Shown here piece after piece: positions 62,003-64,000 of a DNA stretch of 64,000 nt; the first letter of the stretch is position 1; the number at the start of each line of letters is the position of its first letter. The stretch comes from Leptospiraceae bacterium (GTDB taxonomy: Bacteria > Spirochaetota > Leptospiria > Turneriellales > Turneriellaceae). The notes beneath the pieces were generated by a model, which saw only the letters and a list, made by a program, of their open reading frames with translations, made no database searches and was not told where the DNA came from. The DNA lies in contig JANWWS010000014.1 in the NCBI GenBank assembly GCA_025055765.1, forward strand, positions 62,001-126,000, given 5' to 3'. Both the position numbers and the translations under genes were made by a program.

Positions 62003-62753
62003 ACTTCTCCTTATCTTGGTTTTACTACTATTACTACTATTATTATTCCTTGAGCCTCCTACCATGGATCCTGAATTAGCCTTTTGCCCCCCTTCTCAGG
62101 AGCATCCCTTGGGCTGCTCTCCCATAGGTGAGGATTTTTTAAGGCTTTTGCTTTCGGCAAGCGGCGGTACGCTTTTTGTGGCTATCTCGGCTCGCATTTT
62201 AGCTTTAGGAATTTCTTTTCTGACGACAATACATGCTTTTTTTAACCCACAAAGCAGGGCTTTATACAAGGTTTTAACCCAGGCTTTACTAACTATTCCC
62301 TCTCTTTTTCTCGCGGTGCTATTTAAGAGCTTATTAGGTGGGGGGGAGCTAGCTCTAGTCTCGGCAATGGGCTTGGCGGAATGGGCCCTTTCTCATGCGT
62401 GGTTGGGAGGGCGGGTAAATGAGCATGAGAAACAAACTTTTGTAGAAGCTGCCTATTCTTTAGGGGCAAGCCGGTATTTTTGTGCAAGAAAACATCTTTT
62501 ACCCCATTTAAAAAGAGATGGCCTTGTGCTTTTTTTTGTTTACTTACCGTCGAGCCTACTTACCGCATCGGCTCTCGAATTTTTAGGTTTTACCGTAAAC
62601 TCCGAGAGACCTGGTTTGGGCTATCTTGTCTATGCTGGCAAAGACTATATTTTCTACCAACCCCACTTAGCTCTTCTGCCTTCCTTTATGCTTATTGTCC
62701 TTGTGTTTGGAGCTCTTTATTTCAAAGACAGGCTTACTAGCGAACTTTCATGA
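61992..62753 (+). CDS. ABC transporter permease, DppC-like
   Basis: Partner permease of the dipeptide type, 253 residues from GTG 61992; a TTG at 61941 in the same frame would overlap the DppB-like gene by 62 bases instead of 11. It has the DppC loop variant EHPLGCSPIGEDFLRLLL (usually HPLGTD-x-x-GRD, so altered), the coupling loop EAAYSLGASRYFCARKHLLP and about five to six helices. It overlaps the convergent phosphatase gene by 17 bases. Confidence 0.86.
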   Translation: MSFKLLLILVLLLLLLLLFLEPPTMDPELAFCPPSQEHPLGCSPIGEDFLRLLLSASGGTLFVAISARILALGISFLTTIHAFFNPQSRALYKVLTQALLTIPSLFLAVLFKSLLGGGELALVSAMGLAEWALSHAWLGGRVNEHEKQTFVEAAYSLGASRYFCARKHLLPHLKRDGLVLFFVYLPSSLLTASALEFLGFTVNSERPGLGYLVYAGKDYIFYQPHLALLPSFMLIVLVFGALYFKDRLTSELS

Positions 62754-63999
62754 TCACGAGGGTCATATCGTCGTGTTGCTCCGCACCGGCCGTGTAGTGG
62801 TCGATATCTGCCACAATGCGCTCTACTATTTCTTTTGCGTTAAGATGGGCATAGTTTAAGATTTTTTCTCGTAGACGATGAAGGCCAAATGGCTTTTTGT
62901 CAACAGTCCAGGCTTCTGTAATGCCATCACTGTAAAGAGCAAGAATGTCACCTTGTTCTAGAGATAAGCGCCCAAGGTGATAAGAAGTAGTGCTATCGAG
63001 GCCAACGGGAAGTCCTTCTAATTTTGTTATAGTACATACTTCTTTTCTTTTTCGATATAAAAAAAGAGGGCCATGACCTGCATTGGTAAAAACAAGTTCT
63101 CGAGTTAAGGGATCGTAAATACAAAAAAGAATAGTAGCAAATTTATCCACATGGGCTTGGGAGCACAATACACGATTAATAGTGGAGACAATTTTATCTG
63201 GTCGGATGTCCTCATATAAACGTAAGTATGTTGTTACCACCGTTTTAATTAACACCATGACAAGCGAAGCGGAGATAGACTTACCCGAGACATCGGATAT
63301 AATAAGAGCAAGTTGTTTTTGCGGTAACTCTTCAAAGTCAAAATAATCCCCGCCAACACCTTTGGCCGCGCGGGTAAAGCCCTTAATTTCGTAAAATGGT
63401 GTTCTCAAAAATATAGAAGGGTTCATCCCCTCTTGAATTTCCTGAGCCTGCCTAATTTGTTCCTGTAAGATAATTTGGCTTTCTCGTTCTTTGCGTGCCT
63501 CTTTTAAGCTTTGGGTCATAAGGTTAAACTGTTTGCCCAAAAGACCAATTTCATGACGGCCTAGATCTGGTAACTGAAGGTCAAGATCACCGCTACCAAC
63601 TTTTTGTACCCCCTCACTTAAAATCTGTATCGGTTTTACCATGTAGTGCGCAATGAGTAAGCTAACTCCGAGTCCTAAAATCCACAAAATAAGGGCAGCG
63701 GTAACCAGTGCCCGTTCATTTTCTTTTCGGGCTTGTCGAATAAAGTCATCGGCAAAGATAAGCTGTAATCCTCCTAAGAGTTCTTTGCCACTGCGAAATG
63801 GATGGTATATAAGCCGGGTAAGACAGTAGTATTGGGCGTCACGGCTCGTCGGGCTTGAGAAGCGCTCGAGGGAATAATCCTTTTCTTGGTCTGCAAATAC
63901 TTGGGAAAGGTATTCTTCTCCTTTGGCTTTGAGAAAATCTGCCATTTGTGGATCTATACCTTCCTCAAAAAAAGAAAAATAACTGACTTTTTCTCTTGA
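62737..63999 (-). CDS. HAMP-linked SpoIIE/RsbU-type protein phosphatase, N-terminus outside window
   Basis: Membrane sensor phosphatase of the PP2C (SpoIIE) family. The frame is open to the window edge before the internal ATG at 63945, so the gene is 5'-truncated. From the N-terminus: part of an extracytoplasmic sensor region, a transmembrane helix (AALILWILGLGVSLLIAHYMV), a HAMP linker (GSGDLDLQLPDLG) with coiled coil, and the catalytic domain. Metal-binding blocks GGDYFDF, DVSGKS, YSDGITEA and HDDMTLV are all present. It likely dephosphorylates an anti-sigma antagonist in a partner-switching pathway. It overlaps the DppC-like gene by 17 bases. Confidence 0.9.
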   Translation of the reverse strand, partial: SREKVSYFSFFEEGIDPQMADFLKAKGEEYLSQVFADQEKDYSLERFSSPTSRDAQYYCLTRLIYHPFRSGKELLGGLQLIFADDFIRQARKENERALVTAALILWILGLGVSLLIAHYMVKPIQILSEGVQKVGSGDLDLQLPDLGRHEIGLLGKQFNLMTQSLKEARKERESQIILQEQIRQAQEIQEGMNPSIFLRTPFYEIKGFTRAAKGVGGDYFDFEELPQKQLALIISDVSGKSISASLVMVLIKTVVTTYLRLYEDIRPDKIVSTINRVLCSQAHVDKFATILFCIYDPLTRELVFTNAGHGPLFLYRKRKEVCTITKLEGLPVGLDSTTSYHLGRLSLEQGDILALYSDGITEAWTVDKKPFGLHRLREKILNYAHLNAKEIVERIVADIDHYTAGAEQHDDMTLVIMKVR

Positions 64000-64000
64000 G

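Overview
The window reads as a densely packed chromosome segment of a flagellated, double-membraned, respiring bacterium, most likely a spirochaete of the Leptospirales type. Grounds: flhB-flhA-flhF-flhG in the spirochaete order, an FlhB carrying the AAEDEGRTEEPTE start region, several probable lipoproteins next to lgt, an LptD-like outer-membrane protein (so probably LPS), and a heme O synthase-like gene. The taxon is inferred from gene content and remembered family patterns; nothing was searched.

Layout. 1-4959: two carbohydrate-type transporters and a membrane-anchored GH31 glycosidase of the YihQ clade. 5016-11307: a tight operon from a good promoter with a circularly permuted ATP-grasp enzyme, an alpha-E protein, an ATP-grasp/alpha-E fusion whose ATP-grasp half looks inactive, a transglutaminase and a lipoprotein; this predicted amide-bond-making and -breaking system has no known product here. 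11288-14428: an AAA ATPase, a HEAT-repeat exported protein and a hypothetical. 14379-20777 (minus): a housekeeping operon TPR protein, AtpZ-like, ispE, tRNA-Gln, glmU N-terminal half, prs, rplY, pth, tilS. Here tilS is split by a frameshift at an A10 run, and Pth lacks its catalytic His. 21774-24124: a 2.3-kb gene-poor island bounded by an exact 15-bp direct repeat, holding a frameshifted lipoprotein/propeller pseudogene and a Uma2-family nuclease gene, and sitting directly in front of flhB.

24125-30056: flagellar export and placement genes flhB, flhA, flhF, flhG plus a membrane protein. 30057-32384 (minus): hisS and a Ca2+/cation exchanger. 32470-36255: a tandem AAA protein driven by a consensus promoter that appears to give a leaderless mRNA, then selO. 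36231-44780 (minus): lgt and a 2552-residue lipoprotein with WD40-like, TPR and CHAT-like parts. 44910-52576: a membrane-anchored unknown, the N-terminal half of a split transketolase, an acyl-CoA dehydrogenase and a 1347-residue lipoprotein with 21 propeller-type repeats. 52633-57152: polA, ttcA, nadC. 57145-59577: lptD (minus). 59664-62753: ctaB and two dipeptide-type ABC permeases. 62737 to the end (minus): a SpoIIE/RsbU-type phosphatase, truncated by the window edge.

Genes are packed so tightly that all six convergent pairs overlap or abut at their 3' ends. The main stretches without clear genes are the island, 46218-46416 and 60537-61075. No rRNA, CRISPR array or complete insertion sequence was seen.
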